50,282 bases of DNA, from positions 1-50,282 of the forward strand of contig CABXQY010000003.1 of assembly GCA_902514485.1 (NCBI GenBank). Reading direction: 5' to 3'. Below the pieces are notes generated by a model that saw only the letters and a program-made list of their open reading frames with translations, did no database searches and was not told the origin of the DNA. Position numbers and translations under genes: made by a program. Positions 1-10,072 of this stretch are shown here, one piece after another (position 1 is the stretch's first letter; each line of letters begins with the position of its first letter). The stretch comes from an uncultured Candidatus Poseidoniales archaeon (GTDB taxonomy: Archaea > Thermoplasmatota > Poseidoniia > Poseidoniales > Thalassarchaeaceae).

Positions 1-681
1 AACCATCCAAATAGAGAAGAAGAAGAAAATAAATTTGTAACTGCAGTTAAGAATATAGTCAGAAGAGGAGGAGTGGCATTAGTACCTGCATTTGCATCAG
101 GAAGAGGTCAAGATATTCTCAGAATTCTCCATCGAGAGGTGCCCGAATTGAATGTACATTACGACGGAATGGGGACTAGGCTGACAAGAAAATGGTTCGA
201 TAACCCTCAACATATTCGTGATCCGAGTACCTTAGAAGAAGTATGGAAATGGACGAAAAAAGTTTCCAGTAAATCAGATCGAAAAAAGGCCCTTCAAGCA
301 GATGTAATAGTAACTACAAGTGGAATGTTGGACGGAGGGCCAGCTCTTTGGTATCTAAACCGTCTTAGAAACGATCAAGCAAATGGGATTTTAATAACTG
401 GTTATCAGGCAGAAAATTCGGGAGGAAGAAAACTACTCGATGAAGGTAAAATAAGCATATTTGGTAACATGACACAAATTGATTTAGAAGTATCTCAATT
501 TCAATTATCAAACCATGCGGGACATAGTGAATTATGCGATTTTGCGAATGGTTGTAACCCTCAAAACATGATATTATTTCATGCCCCGGAAGAAAGTCGA
601 GATGTTATTTTTTCCGAAATGGGTGAAAAAATCAAAATCCATTTACCGGTTAATGGCACTCCTATCCTGATTAATTCTTGA
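1..681 (+). CDS. Beta-CASP metallo-beta-lactamase family RNase/exonuclease, 5'-truncated at window edge
   Basis: Frame is open from base 1 (NHPNREEEENKFVTAVKNIVRRGGVALVPAFASGRGQDIL); the 'VPAFASGRGQ..L' and 'VIVTTSGMLDGGPALWYL' motifs are typical of archaeal beta-CASP nucleases. Confidence 0.85.
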   Translation, partial: NHPNREEEENKFVTAVKNIVRRGGVALVPAFASGRGQDILRILHREVPELNVHYDGMGTRLTRKWFDNPQHIRDPSTLEEVWKWTKKVSSKSDRKKALQADVIVTTSGMLDGGPALWYLNRLRNDQANGILITGYQAENSGGRKLLDEGKISIFGNMTQIDLEVSQFQLSNHAGHSELCDFANGCNPQNMILFHAPEESRDVIFSEMGEKIKIHLPVNGTPILINS

Positions 682-769
682 TTCAAGGGCTCCGAACAAT
701 TCATAGGCCTTATGTAATAAGGAAGACTTAATCAGGCCACGTCCTGAAGAAAGAAAACAGGTGAAAAAG

Positions 770-2365
770 ATGGAAAACGCAAAAGCAGACGAATATTTTG
801 GATATACAGAGAAGGGCGGAACCTTCGATGGCGAGATTAGAGCAGGGTTCACAACCTTCCTAACAATGGCATATATCCTGCTAGTAAACCCAGCAATGCT
901 AACAGTAGCAATTGGTGATGGTACAGATGCAGGTAATGCCACAGCCTTCGCAGACATACTCTTCGCCACAGCAGTAGCGGCCTTTATCGGCTGTACTGTT
1001 ATGGGATTGTGGGCAAATTTACCCTTTGCCTTGGCACCAGGAATGGGGCTTAACGCATACTTCACATTCGGTGTCGTATTAGGAATGGGTATTGCTTGGG
1101 AAGTTGCATTATTTGCAGTATTTGTAGAAGGTATTCTATTTATGATAATGTCTCTACCTCAAGTAGGTTGGAGAACAGCAATGATAAATTCAATACCAAC
1201 CGATCTCAAGATAGCAACTGGTGCGGGTATCGGAATGTTCCTTTCAATCATTGGTTTGAGAGAAATGGGTTGGATCCGAGATGATGGTGCAACGCTTGTA
1301 AATATCGCAGATACAGAAAAGTGGGGCGCAACATCATACGGTATTCCCGATGGATTTTGTTTAGAAGACCATTATGACGCTGCAACAGACTCAATGGTTT
1401 GTGACGTGGTTCAAGACGGATATCTCGAATTAGGAAGTTATGGTCTCCACCAAGAAGGAGCAATAATAGGAATGTTAGCTCTAATCGCAATAGCAGTACT
1501 AATGGCTCGTGGCATCAGAGGTGCTATGATTTACGGTATTATCGTGGCATCAGTATATGGTTGGGCTGTAGGGGCATCAGATCCTTACAACTTCTACTTC
1601 GAAGGCGCACCGGGATGGGGCGGACACGAAGCAACTGCACCTGCATTAGCATCAATAGTCAGCATGCCTTCAATGCCTGAAACCACGCTCTTTGCAGCAT
1701 TTGGTGACGCAGGAATGGGCGCTCTAGAAAAGTCAAACATGGGCGACTTCCTTCTTGTTATGATTGCCTTCCTTTTCGTAGATATATTTGATACGTCAGG
1801 TACTCTTTATTCCGTCGGCCGACAAGCAGGATACGTCGACGAAAACGACGAGTTAATGAACTCCAATGAAGCATTCATGTCAGATGCAGCTGCAACAATC
1901 GTAGGAGGTATGCTAGGTACTAGTACTACGACCACATACATTGAATCAGCAGCGGGTGTTGAAGACGGTGGAAAGACAGGATTGGTTGCCGTTACAGTTG
2001 GTGTGCTAATGCTTTCCGGACTGTTTTTCACAGATTTATTTGCAGCAATACCTCAGTATGCTATGGCATCCGCTTTAGTAATTGTAGGCGCAATGATGAT
2101 GAGGCAGGCAGCAGATATCGATTGGCATGACGCGGAGATGGCATTACCAGCTTTCATTACAATGGTGATGATGCCATTCACTTACTCAATTGCAGATGGT
2201 ATTGCATGGGGTATTATCTCATGGGTAGCTATCAAAGCAGGTATGGGCAAGTTCGATGAGATCAATAAAGTCATGGGCATTCTTTGCGTATTGATGATAA
2301 TGTTCTACATAGGGCCTGGAGACGAATCTACCTTTGGTTGGATTCTCGGCATATTAGGATTCTAA
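770..2365 (+). CDS. NCS2-family (AzgA-like) purine permease
   Basis: GGTFDGEIRAGFTTFLTMAYILLVNP, PGMGLNAYFTFGVV, DIFDTSGTLYSVGRQAG motifs; many TM segments. The ORF track begins at an upstream GTG; ATG at 770 is more likely. Confidence 0.88.
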   Translation: MENAKADEYFGYTEKGGTFDGEIRAGFTTFLTMAYILLVNPAMLTVAIGDGTDAGNATAFADILFATAVAAFIGCTVMGLWANLPFALAPGMGLNAYFTFGVVLGMGIAWEVALFAVFVEGILFMIMSLPQVGWRTAMINSIPTDLKIATGAGIGMFLSIIGLREMGWIRDDGATLVNIADTEKWGATSYGIPDGFCLEDHYDAATDSMVCDVVQDGYLELGSYGLHQEGAIIGMLALIAIAVLMARGIRGAMIYGIIVASVYGWAVGASDPYNFYFEGAPGWGGHEATAPALASIVSMPSMPETTLFAAFGDAGMGALEKSNMGDFLLVMIAFLFVDIFDTSGTLYSVGRQAGYVDENDELMNSNEAFMSDAAATIVGGMLGTSTTTTYIESAAGVEDGGKTGLVAVTVGVLMLSGLFFTDLFAAIPQYAMASALVIVGAMMMRQAADIDWHDAEMALPAFITMVMMPFTYSIADGIAWGIISWVAIKAGMGKFDEINKVMGILCVLMIMFYIGPGDESTFGWILGILGF

Positions 2366-2390
2366 TTAATTTAAATTAGGAACGTAAAGG

Positions 2391-2413
2391 GCCCCGGGTC
2401 TTAGATCCGGGGC
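2391..2413. promoter_or_regulatory. Strong GC-rich hairpin between purine permease and apt
   Basis: GCCCCGGGTC-TTA-GATCCGGGGC: 10 bp stem (one G-T pair), 3-nt loop, in an otherwise AT-rich 77-bp intergenic gap. Confidence 0.6.
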
Positions 2414-2442
2414 TCCTCCCCTTCTCTAAACGAGCGATTAGC

Positions 2443-2985
2443 ATGTCAAACAATATTACAGAAATTCTTCGAAAGACAATAAGGACAGTGCCAAACTTTC
2501 CGATAGAAGGTATATTGTTTCGGGACATTTCCCCAATTCTTTCCGACGGAGACTTGTTGGAAAAAATAACAGAGAATTTCTCTGAAATAATACAAACAAA
2601 CAATCTCAAACCCGATTTAATTTTAGGGCCAGAATCTCGCGGATTTATCTTCGGCTCATTATTAGCAGCGCATTTAGGAATAGGTTTTATTCCGGTTAGA
2701 AAACCTGGAAAACTTCCATTCAAAAAAATACAAATCGAGTATTCTTTGGAATATGGTACGAACATTTTGGAAATGCATGAAGATGCAATATCTGCTGGCC
2801 AAAGGGTAATAATCATCGACGATCTTCTTGCGACAGGAGGGACAGTAGAAGCTTGTACCAAATTATGTGAGCAGTTAGGAGGAGAAGTGATTTCAAATTT
2901 GTTTGTTATAGAATTAGAAGGTTTAGGTGCCAGAGAAAAATTACATCCCATCCCTTGCATTTCATTGATTAAATATCCTGCATAG
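2443..2985 (+). CDS. apt: Adenine phosphoribosyltransferase
   Basis: VPNFPIEGILFRDISPIL, GPESRGFIFGSLLA, PRPP loop VIIIDDLLATGGT. Confidence 0.93.
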   Translation: MSNNITEILRKTIRTVPNFPIEGILFRDISPILSDGDLLEKITENFSEIIQTNNLKPDLILGPESRGFIFGSLLAAHLGIGFIPVRKPGKLPFKKIQIEYSLEYGTNILEMHEDAISAGQRVIIIDDLLATGGTVEACTKLCEQLGGEVISNLFVIELEGLGAREKLHPIPCISLIKYPA

Positions 2986-3054
2986 AACCATAAAAAGGAT
3001 ATCATGCCCCCGATTCTTTGAAAGAGTCCCCCGCTTTGCCAATAGAGGATAGTC

Positions 3055-3504
3055 ATGGCAGATAAGGCTCCACCACCACCACCAAAGCCTCCACAAAGGC
3101 CCCCTAAATCGCCTTCAAAACCCTCTCAACCACAAAAGAAAAAACCAGCACCACCAAAAGGAAAACCAAAAGGAAAACCAAAAGGAAAACCAAAAGGAAA
3201 ACCAAAAGGAAAACCAGCTCCTAAGAAGAAAAAACGCCGAAGAATAAAAATAAACACAAAACTCGGACTAAGGCAAAAGAAAATAACAGACCAAGAAGAT
3301 AGTTACACGGATCAAATAGGTTGGACAGCAATGGCAGAATCATTCGAAGACTATGAAGAACCTACTCCCGCCGAACCAGAGATAGTAACTCACCAATGTT
3401 CAATGTGCGGTTCGACAATGAGAATCCCTAGGCCCAAGAGAGAGCGTTACAAAGTTATCTGCGCTTATCCTGAATGTGGACATTCTGATATGGTTGGAAT
3501 ATAA
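3055..3504 (+). CDS. Pro/Lys-rich basic-tail protein with C-terminal zinc ribbon
   Basis: N-terminal PPPPPKPPQRPPK...(KGKP)n...KKKKRRR, then CSMCGSTMRIPRPKRERYKVICAYPECGHS. Confidence 0.75.
   Translation: MADKAPPPPPKPPQRPPKSPSKPSQPQKKKPAPPKGKPKGKPKGKPKGKPKGKPAPKKKKRRRIKINTKLGLRQKKITDQEDSYTDQIGWTAMAESFEDYEEPTPAEPEIVTHQCSMCGSTMRIPRPKRERYKVICAYPECGHSDMVGI
3154..3213 (+). repeat. Five perfect tandem copies of 12-bp unit CCAAAAGGAAAA (encodes PKGK)
   Basis: Directly counted in sequence; in-frame within the zinc-ribbon CDS. Confidence 0.95.
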
Positions 3505-3505
3505 T

Positions 3506-4345
3506 CTAAACTACAAGTATGAACATTCTTCTTATTGAAGCAATTACTAGTACTGAAATAAGCAAATATCTAATTGCTGATTGTTGTGCTACTTGAGAGC
3601 CATATTTTGAACCTAAGTAGCCACCAATTAATACTGCAAAAACAAATGGCAATAAAATTTCAAACTCGATGTCCAATTGTCCCGAAATACTCGCACCAAA
3701 TAATCCTGAGATAGAATTTAGTAAGATAAAGAGAGATGCTGTTGCAGCAGTTGTTTTGGGCGTTGCCCATTTTTTAAGCAATATCACAGGTGAAAGAAAA
3801 ATTCCTCCGCCCACGCCAATGAAACCACTCATTAGGCCGACCCCAGCTCCCACTGGCACAGCAACTGAATATTCTGGAACAACAAAATCTTCTTCATCAC
3901 TATTCTCCTTAGTTTGGAATAATTTGTACGCCGCCCATATCAGAGTAACAGAGAGGAGAGTGTCATAAATTGCGCCATCGACTTTCATGTATCCTCCAAT
4001 AATTGCAAAAGGGATACTCGCCAAAACAAACGGTAATGTAAGTTTTGGAATATGAAAACCAGCCTTTCTATAGTGATAAAAGGCTATACTAGCAACGACT
4101 AAATTTAGGCACCAAGCGTGCTGTTTCAGCCAACTACTATCATATTCTCCGTAAATAGTCAAGGATAATACTGCCAAATATCCAGAAGCACCTCCATGCC
4201 CTACACTAGAGTATAATAGTGCAACGAAAAATAATGCTAGAAGAATTAAAAAATCTGCTTCCGTAAACACAAAGTGTCCTAATGATAAATAATATTTGAA
4301 GAACACCATTATCAATTCAAACACATTATTCATGTGCTTAGACAT
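3506..4345 (-). CDS. TauE/SafE-family sulfite exporter-like membrane permease
   Basis: VALLYSSVGHGGASGYLAVLSL and GLMSGFIGVGGGIFLSPVILL duplicated TauE/SafE motifs. Start codon uncertain. Confidence 0.85.
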   Translation of the reverse strand: MSKHMNNVFELIMVFFKYYLSLGHFVFTEADFLILLALFFVALLYSSVGHGGASGYLAVLSLTIYGEYDSSWLKQHAWCLNLVVASIAFYHYRKAGFHIPKLTLPFVLASIPFAIIGGYMKVDGAIYDTLLSVTLIWAAYKLFQTKENSDEEDFVVPEYSVAVPVGAGVGLMSGFIGVGGGIFLSPVILLKKWATPKTTAATASLFILLNSISGLFGASISGQLDIEFEILLPFVFAVLIGGYLGSKYGSQVAQQSAIRYLLISVLVIASIRRMFILVV

Positions 4346-4352
4346 TCTCGAT

Positions 4353-5570
4353 ATGCCTATGGAGAGAGGAATAACCTTGGAAAGAGCAATTTCTTTAGTC
4401 CAAAAAGAGAAAAAAGAATTGTCTATAGAGACAATTCTTTTAGATGATTCTCATGGTAGAATTTTAGCCGAACCCTTAGTGTCGAAAGTAAATGATCCGA
4501 GATTTGATAACTCGGCAATGGATGGATGGGCAGTCAGAAAGGAAGATTTTCTAGAGAGTAAAAGTATCAATTTATCTATCGTCGGAATTAGTAAAGCAGG
4601 AGGATCTTCTCCGCCATCTGTTAACTCAGGAGAGGCGTGTAAGATTATGACAGGAGCCCCAATTCCTCGGGGAGCGAATGCAATAGTTATGGTAGAAGAT
4701 AGTGAGATACACGGAAATAAAGTAATAATTTCAGGGCCAGCACGAGAAAATTATATTCGATTAAAAGGAGAGAATATTTCAGAAGGGGAAGTTATACTTT
4801 CAAAAGGCCACTTTATGGACGCGCCTTCGATTTCGCTTGTAGCTACAATGGGATATGATTGTATTCCAGTATTCTGCAAACCTATCATAGGGATAATTAG
4901 TACAGGGGATGAATTAATCCCTCCAGGTTTCGAAATAAATAATTGGCAGATATATGAATCAAACTCTTTTGGAATAGCCGACTTAGTTAGAAAAATGGGG
5001 GGCACGCCAATCCGTTATCCCGCAGTAGTAGATTCTCTTGATATATTGAGAAAATCATTAGATGAAGCTGCAAAAAATTGTGATTTGATAATAACTAGCG
5101 GAGGGGTTTCAATGGGAGATTTTGATATTGTAAGAAAGATAATGGAATTGGAGGGTGAAATTAATTTTTGGCGTATAAAAATGCGGCCAGGAGGCCCACC
5201 TATTTTTGGAAAATGGAGAAAAACGCCAATATTTGGCTTACCTGGAAATCCTGTCAGCAGCCACTTAGTATTCTTGATGATTATTTGTCCATGGTTTAGG
5301 GCATCATTTCAAGCAGATGAAGATTCAAAACCCCGTTTGGGAAGAAAGGTATCTGTAAAAATACTAGATAGTGTTAAAGGAGCCGTTGGAAAAACCTGTC
5401 TCCGCAGGATAAGAATTGTAAATGGTGAAAAAGGGTTAACTGCGACCACACACACTCATCAAGGAAGTGGAAATATTCACAGCATGGTTGCACATAATGG
5501 GGTTACTTTGCTGCCACCAAATTACGACGCTAATGCTGGTGAAATAATAGAAGCGTTCTGGCTAAATTGA
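4353..5570 (+). CDS. moeA: Molybdopterin molybdenumtransferase
   Basis: DNSAMDGWAVR, IMTGAPIPRGANAIVMVED, GIISTGDEL, TSGGVSMGDFD, FGLPGNPVSS. The ORF-track start at 4296 overlaps the divergent gene; ATG 4353 preferred. Confidence 0.92.
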   Translation: MPMERGITLERAISLVQKEKKELSIETILLDDSHGRILAEPLVSKVNDPRFDNSAMDGWAVRKEDFLESKSINLSIVGISKAGGSSPPSVNSGEACKIMTGAPIPRGANAIVMVEDSEIHGNKVIISGPARENYIRLKGENISEGEVILSKGHFMDAPSISLVATMGYDCIPVFCKPIIGIISTGDELIPPGFEINNWQIYESNSFGIADLVRKMGGTPIRYPAVVDSLDILRKSLDEAAKNCDLIITSGGVSMGDFDIVRKIMELEGEINFWRIKMRPGGPPIFGKWRKTPIFGLPGNPVSSHLVFLMIICPWFRASFQADEDSKPRLGRKVSVKILDSVKGAVGKTCLRRIRIVNGEKGLTATTHTHQGSGNIHSMVAHNGVTLLPPNYDANAGEIIEAFWLN

Positions 5571-5637
5571 AAGAAAAAAGAATACATGTCTTCAAGGGCG
5601 GCCAATATTTCGAATACTACACAGAGGTACGTAGAAG

Positions 5638-8616
5638 ATGGCTTCCAAGCAAAAAAAACTAGCAACTAATCATGGCTGGATTGAGGTCAAAGGCGCTAGA
5701 ACGCATAATCTGCAAGATATCGATGTTGAAATCCCAAGAGGAAAATTTGTAGTTATTTCAGGAGTTTCTGGTTCGGGTAAATCCAGCCTTGCATTCGATA
5801 CTCTGTATGCTGAAGGTCAACGGAGATATGTAGAAAGTCTGAGTTCATATGCACGACAATTTCTAGGTCAGATGAAAAAACCGGATTGCGACTCGATAGA
5901 GGGGCTTTCACCCGCTATAAGTATAGATCAGAAACAAGGTAGTCATAATCCCAGGTCTACCGTTGCGACAGTAACTGAAATTATGGATTATATGAGATTA
6001 CTTTGGGCAAGAGTTGGAATCCCACATTGCCCCGATTGCGGCCGCGAAGTAGCAAGAAGAACTGTACAAGAAATAGTAGATGACGCGATGTGGCGTTTTG
6101 AAGAGCACGCAATCGCAATTTGGAGCCCTACAATCCGTAATCGAAAAGGAACTCATGTAGATTTATTCAAAGGGCTTGTCGAACAAGGATACTTAGAAGG
6201 TAAAATTAATGGCCGTATGGCTAGTTTTGAAAACCCCCCGGAATTAGAAAAGAATCTGAGGCATGATGTTGATGTTAGAATTGATAGATTAAAAATCAAT
6301 CGAGCCAATAGACAAAGATTGACAGAAGCAATAGAGTCAGGATTACACTTAGGTGCCGGAACCATTGCAATAGAAAGTTTAGATAAGCCAAAGAGTAAGA
6401 ACAGTAGAAACGAACAGGCCGAAAAAACAGAAAAAGGCCAAGTAACACCATATTCTGAAGAATTTGCTTGTCCTGAACACGGCGCCTTTTTACCTGAAAT
6501 GTCGCCAAGAGTATTTTCTTTCAATAATCCCCTGGGGGCATGTCCAAATTGTCAAGGACTGGGTGTACAAAGAGAATTTTCTCCAGATTTAGTCATCGAT
6601 CGAACTGCTTCTGTAGAAGAAGGATGTATTCGTCCATTCAGATCTTCGATGATGTCGGGGTGGTACAAAAGTCAAATGAGGCAGGTTTGCGAGCACTACG
6701 GCATCTCTTCTAATGTGAAGTTTGGAGATTTGAATGATGATGAACAAGATATCTTACTTTATGGCTCGGGGGGCACAATGATATCCTTTGAATTCACGTC
6801 TGAAAAAGGCTCTTCGTATCAAATGATGAGGCCGTGGGAAGGCGTATTCAATAGAATACGTAGAACTTATAATGAAACTTCATCTGATAGAACAAGATCT
6901 AGGATGACATCTTTCATGAACGATGAACCATGTCCTGATTGCCAAGGTAAGAAATTAAATAATGCAGTTAGTAAAGTAATAGTCGGAGGCGTTTCATTAC
7001 CTGCGATATCCTCCTGCAGTGTTTTAGAAGCACTAGCCGTAGTTCAATATTGGCGAGCAGGAGACTTAGATGATACATGGGAAAAATTAGGTCGAGACAA
7101 ACCAAGTAGCAAAATAATTACAATGACAAATCAACTTTCTGAACGTTCAATATTTATTGGAACGGAAATAATCAAAGAAATAGAGGCTCGACTCAGGTTC
7201 CTTGCATTAGTAGGTTTAGATTATTTGACATTGGACCGTCGAGCAAGTACACTTTCAGGAGGAGAATCCCAGAGAATTAGATTAGCCACCCAGATTGGTA
7301 CAAGATTAACTGGAGTAATGTATGTTTTAGATGAGCCCAGTATAGGTTTACACCCAAGAGATAACGACAGGCTTTTAGCAACTCTCAGAGAACTTACAAC
7401 TTTAGGAAACACCTTACTTGTAGTTGAACACGATGAGGCAACTCTCAAACAAGCTGATTGGCTTGTAGACATTGGACCTGGCGCCGGTAAGGAAGGCGGC
7501 AAAGTATTAGTTAGCGGTGAATTAGATGAACTATTTTCTAACGATGAAAGTATAACTGGGGCTTATTTGTCTGGAAAGAAAAGTATACCAATTCCAGATG
7601 ATAGAAAAATACCCGAAGAAAATAAATGGTTACATATCCGTGGAGCCAGAGAAAACAATTTACAAAACATAGATGTCTCAATTCCTCTTGGTTGTGTAGT
7701 AGCAATCACAGGCGTTTCAGGTTCAGGAAAATCCTCGTTAATCGCCTCTACATTGGCCCCTACTCTACTTCGTGAAATACATGGTACCGATGCATCACCT
7801 GGGCGGCATGATAGTATCGAAGGATTTGAAGAAATAGACAAAACAATTGTCATAGATCAATCTCCAATTGGCCGTACCCCGCGTTCGAATGCGGCGACTT
7901 ACACGGGGGCATTCGGACATATTAGGAATTTATTCGCTGAAACAATAATGGCAAAGGAAAGAGGATATATGCCAGGTCAATTTTCTTTTAATGTAAAAGG
8001 GGGCCGATGTGAATCCTGTAAGGGCGCAGGCTCAATAAAATTAGAGATGAATTTTTTACCTGATGTATGGGTGACTTGTGATGTTTGTAAAGGTAAGCGA
8101 TATACAAGAGAAACTCTAGAAGTTGAGTGGAAGGGAAAAACAATCCAAGAAATCTTAGAAATGTCAGTGGCCGAAGCAGTATTGTTCTTTGAAAACCAAA
8201 AATCTCTACATAGAATTCTTACTACTTTGAAGGATGTAGGCTTGGGTTATGTTCGATTAGGGCAACCAGCGACAACGCTATCAGGTGGAGAAGCCCAACG
8301 AGTAAAACTAGCATCAGAATTACACCGCCCCACCAGAAGTCACACTGTTTATATTCTAGATGAACCGACAACAGGGCTTTCATTATTCGATGTCCACCAA
8401 CTGACAGAGGTCCTCCTTCGTCTACGCCGAAATGGACACACAGTGATAGTAATAGAGCATCATCTTGACGTCATTAAATGCGCGGATTGGGTCATTGATT
8501 TAGGGCCTGAAGGAGGAGAATTAGGCGGACTAATAGTGGCAGAAGGCCCCCCTGAAAAAATAATCAAGGTGAAGGGCAGTTACACAGGATTACACCTTAA
8601 AGAACTACTAAACTAG
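5638..8616 (+). CDS. uvrA: UvrABC system protein A (excinuclease ATPase subunit)
   Basis: Two Walker A motifs (GVSGSGKSSLAFDTLYAEGQRRY; GVSGSGKSS), LSGGESQRIRLA and LSGGEAQRVKLA signatures, zinc-finger Cys pairs. Confidence 0.98.
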   Translation: MASKQKKLATNHGWIEVKGARTHNLQDIDVEIPRGKFVVISGVSGSGKSSLAFDTLYAEGQRRYVESLSSYARQFLGQMKKPDCDSIEGLSPAISIDQKQGSHNPRSTVATVTEIMDYMRLLWARVGIPHCPDCGREVARRTVQEIVDDAMWRFEEHAIAIWSPTIRNRKGTHVDLFKGLVEQGYLEGKINGRMASFENPPELEKNLRHDVDVRIDRLKINRANRQRLTEAIESGLHLGAGTIAIESLDKPKSKNSRNEQAEKTEKGQVTPYSEEFACPEHGAFLPEMSPRVFSFNNPLGACPNCQGLGVQREFSPDLVIDRTASVEEGCIRPFRSSMMSGWYKSQMRQVCEHYGISSNVKFGDLNDDEQDILLYGSGGTMISFEFTSEKGSSYQMMRPWEGVFNRIRRTYNETSSDRTRSRMTSFMNDEPCPDCQGKKLNNAVSKVIVGGVSLPAISSCSVLEALAVVQYWRAGDLDDTWEKLGRDKPSSKIITMTNQLSERSIFIGTEIIKEIEARLRFLALVGLDYLTLDRRASTLSGGESQRIRLATQIGTRLTGVMYVLDEPSIGLHPRDNDRLLATLRELTTLGNTLLVVEHDEATLKQADWLVDIGPGAGKEGGKVLVSGELDELFSNDESITGAYLSGKKSIPIPDDRKIPEENKWLHIRGARENNLQNIDVSIPLGCVVAITGVSGSGKSSLIASTLAPTLLREIHGTDASPGRHDSIEGFEEIDKTIVIDQSPIGRTPRSNAATYTGAFGHIRNLFAETIMAKERGYMPGQFSFNVKGGRCESCKGAGSIKLEMNFLPDVWVTCDVCKGKRYTRETLEVEWKGKTIQEILEMSVAEAVLFFENQKSLHRILTTLKDVGLGYVRLGQPATTLSGGEAQRVKLASELHRPTRSHTVYILDEPTTGLSLFDVHQLTEVLLRLRRNGHTVIVIEHHLDVIKCADWVIDLGPEGGELGGLIVAEGPPEKIIKVKGSYTGLHLKELLN

Positions 8617-8664
8617 TATTTGTAGGGCTAAGATTTGAGTATGACTACCCTTTGAGGTTGAGTC

Positions 8665-9420
8665 ATGTACCGTTCAGGGAACCCCGCACTAAATGACTCA
8701 ACTTTTGAAAAAAGTGCTTACAAAGAAGCCTCTTGGTGGGAAGATAGCGAATCAAATTTGATGTCAATGAACGGCGTGGTGGACAAAACAGCGTTATTAT
8801 TAACAATCGTCACACTTACTGCAATTGCAGTTTATCTCACAGTTCCTATCTCTCTATTCTTAACTTTCTTAGGTGCTATAGTTGGATTTGTAGTTGCACT
8901 GATAATAATATTTTCCGGTTCAATGAATCCAATATTAATTTGTACGTATGCAGTATGTCAGGGTTTATTTCTTGGAGGCATAACTTGGATAATCGAGAAA
9001 CAAGTAGATGCCCCTGGTTTAGGAATCATAGCAGCGGTATTGACTCTCTTAATTCTAGGCGTTATGCTTTCCATATATCGCGCGGGCTTAATTTCTTGGA
9101 ATAAGAACATGCAAATCGCAGTAACTTCTTCTATGGTTGCAATTTTGCTAATATATCTTGCTTCATTTATAGGCTCTTTTGTAGGTTTTGAAGTTCCTTT
9201 AATACATGGTAATGGGATTGTTGGTATTGCATTTTCTGTATTTGTCGTAGGAATCGCCTCATTATGTTTAGTTGCAGATTTTGATTTTATCGAAAGAGGC
9301 GTCGAAAGAGGCGCACCAAAACAGTTGGAATGGCGAGCAGCCTTTGGATTATTAGTCACATTAATTTGGTTATATTTGGAAATACTAGAACTTCTTGCAA
9401 AACTAGCATCACGTAGGTAG
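8665..9420 (+). CDS. Bax inhibitor-1/YccA family membrane protein
   Basis: About 7 TM; MSMNGVVDKTALLLTIVTLTAIAVY, AFGLLVTLIWLYLEILELLAKLASRR C-terminus typical of the family. Confidence 0.85.
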   Translation: MYRSGNPALNDSTFEKSAYKEASWWEDSESNLMSMNGVVDKTALLLTIVTLTAIAVYLTVPISLFLTFLGAIVGFVVALIIIFSGSMNPILICTYAVCQGLFLGGITWIIEKQVDAPGLGIIAAVLTLLILGVMLSIYRAGLISWNKNMQIAVTSSMVAILLIYLASFIGSFVGFEVPLIHGNGIVGIAFSVFVVGIASLCLVADFDFIERGVERGAPKQLEWRAAFGLLVTLIWLYLEILELLAKLASRR

Positions 9421-9431
9421 ATGAGGGTAAT

Positions 9432-10070
9432 ATGGAAACTGATTTAATATTGGCATTGGCTTTAGCCGGTGTTACTTTGGGCATTGTAGAAGGAATTAAG
9501 CCAGGCCCTCTTCTTACTATGGTAATCAAGGAGACACTTTCAGGCGGCCTTAGAGCGGGTGCTTGGACGGCAGCGGCACCAATATTTACAGACGGCCCAT
9601 TAGTAATCATCAGTCTATTCGCCGCAGGATGGTTTGCCACTCAACCATTCGCACTTTTTACAATCTCAATAGTTGGGGGAATATTCCTTATCAAGATGGG
9701 GATCGACTGTTTTTCAATACAGCCTCCAGCTAGTGATGAATTACTTATAGACGCTAAAGGAGCATTTCAAAGAGGACTTTTGACAAATCTATTGAACCCA
9801 AACGTGTATGTATTTTGGTTTTTGATTGGTGGGCCTTTGATGGCAACTGCCGCTAAGGAAGAACCATTAGCCCCTATTGCATATGCTCTATCATTCTTGA
9901 TTTCAATAATATTAGTCAAGACTTTCATAGCATATATTTTTGACAAAACTCGAGGCAACATTTCAGTTAAAATGTATAAAAATGCATTATCATTATGTGG
10001 AATTGCGATGCTTATATTTGCAATAGGATTCATTATACAAGGTATTGAAATTTGGTCCACGGAGTTCTGA
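9432..10070 (+). CDS. LysE-family translocator
   Basis: Six-TM protein with GIVEGIKPGPLLTMVIKETLSGGLRAG N-terminal signature. Confidence 0.85.
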   Translation: METDLILALALAGVTLGIVEGIKPGPLLTMVIKETLSGGLRAGAWTAAAPIFTDGPLVIISLFAAGWFATQPFALFTISIVGGIFLIKMGIDCFSIQPPASDELLIDAKGAFQRGLLTNLLNPNVYVFWFLIGGPLMATAAKEEPLAPIAYALSFLISIILVKTFIAYIFDKTRGNISVKMYKNALSLCGIAMLIFAIGFIIQGIEIWSTEF

Positions 10071-10072
10071 AC

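Noticed and set aside
643-1065. 140-aa ORF antisense to the beta-CASP 3' end and permease
   Set aside because: Ala/Ser/Pro-rich shadow of the permease coding strand; no independent start signal or domain.
2376-3056. 226-aa ORF antisense to apt
   Set aside because: Fully overlaps a clear apt gene; low-complexity-like composition typical of antisense frames.
3154-3213. Possible CRISPR-like repeat
   Set aside because: The units are contiguous 12-mers with no spacers, in-frame coding repeats; no cas genes in the window.
6153-6524. 123-aa ORF (and others) antisense to uvrA
   Set aside because: Shadow ORFs within a confidently assigned uvrA.
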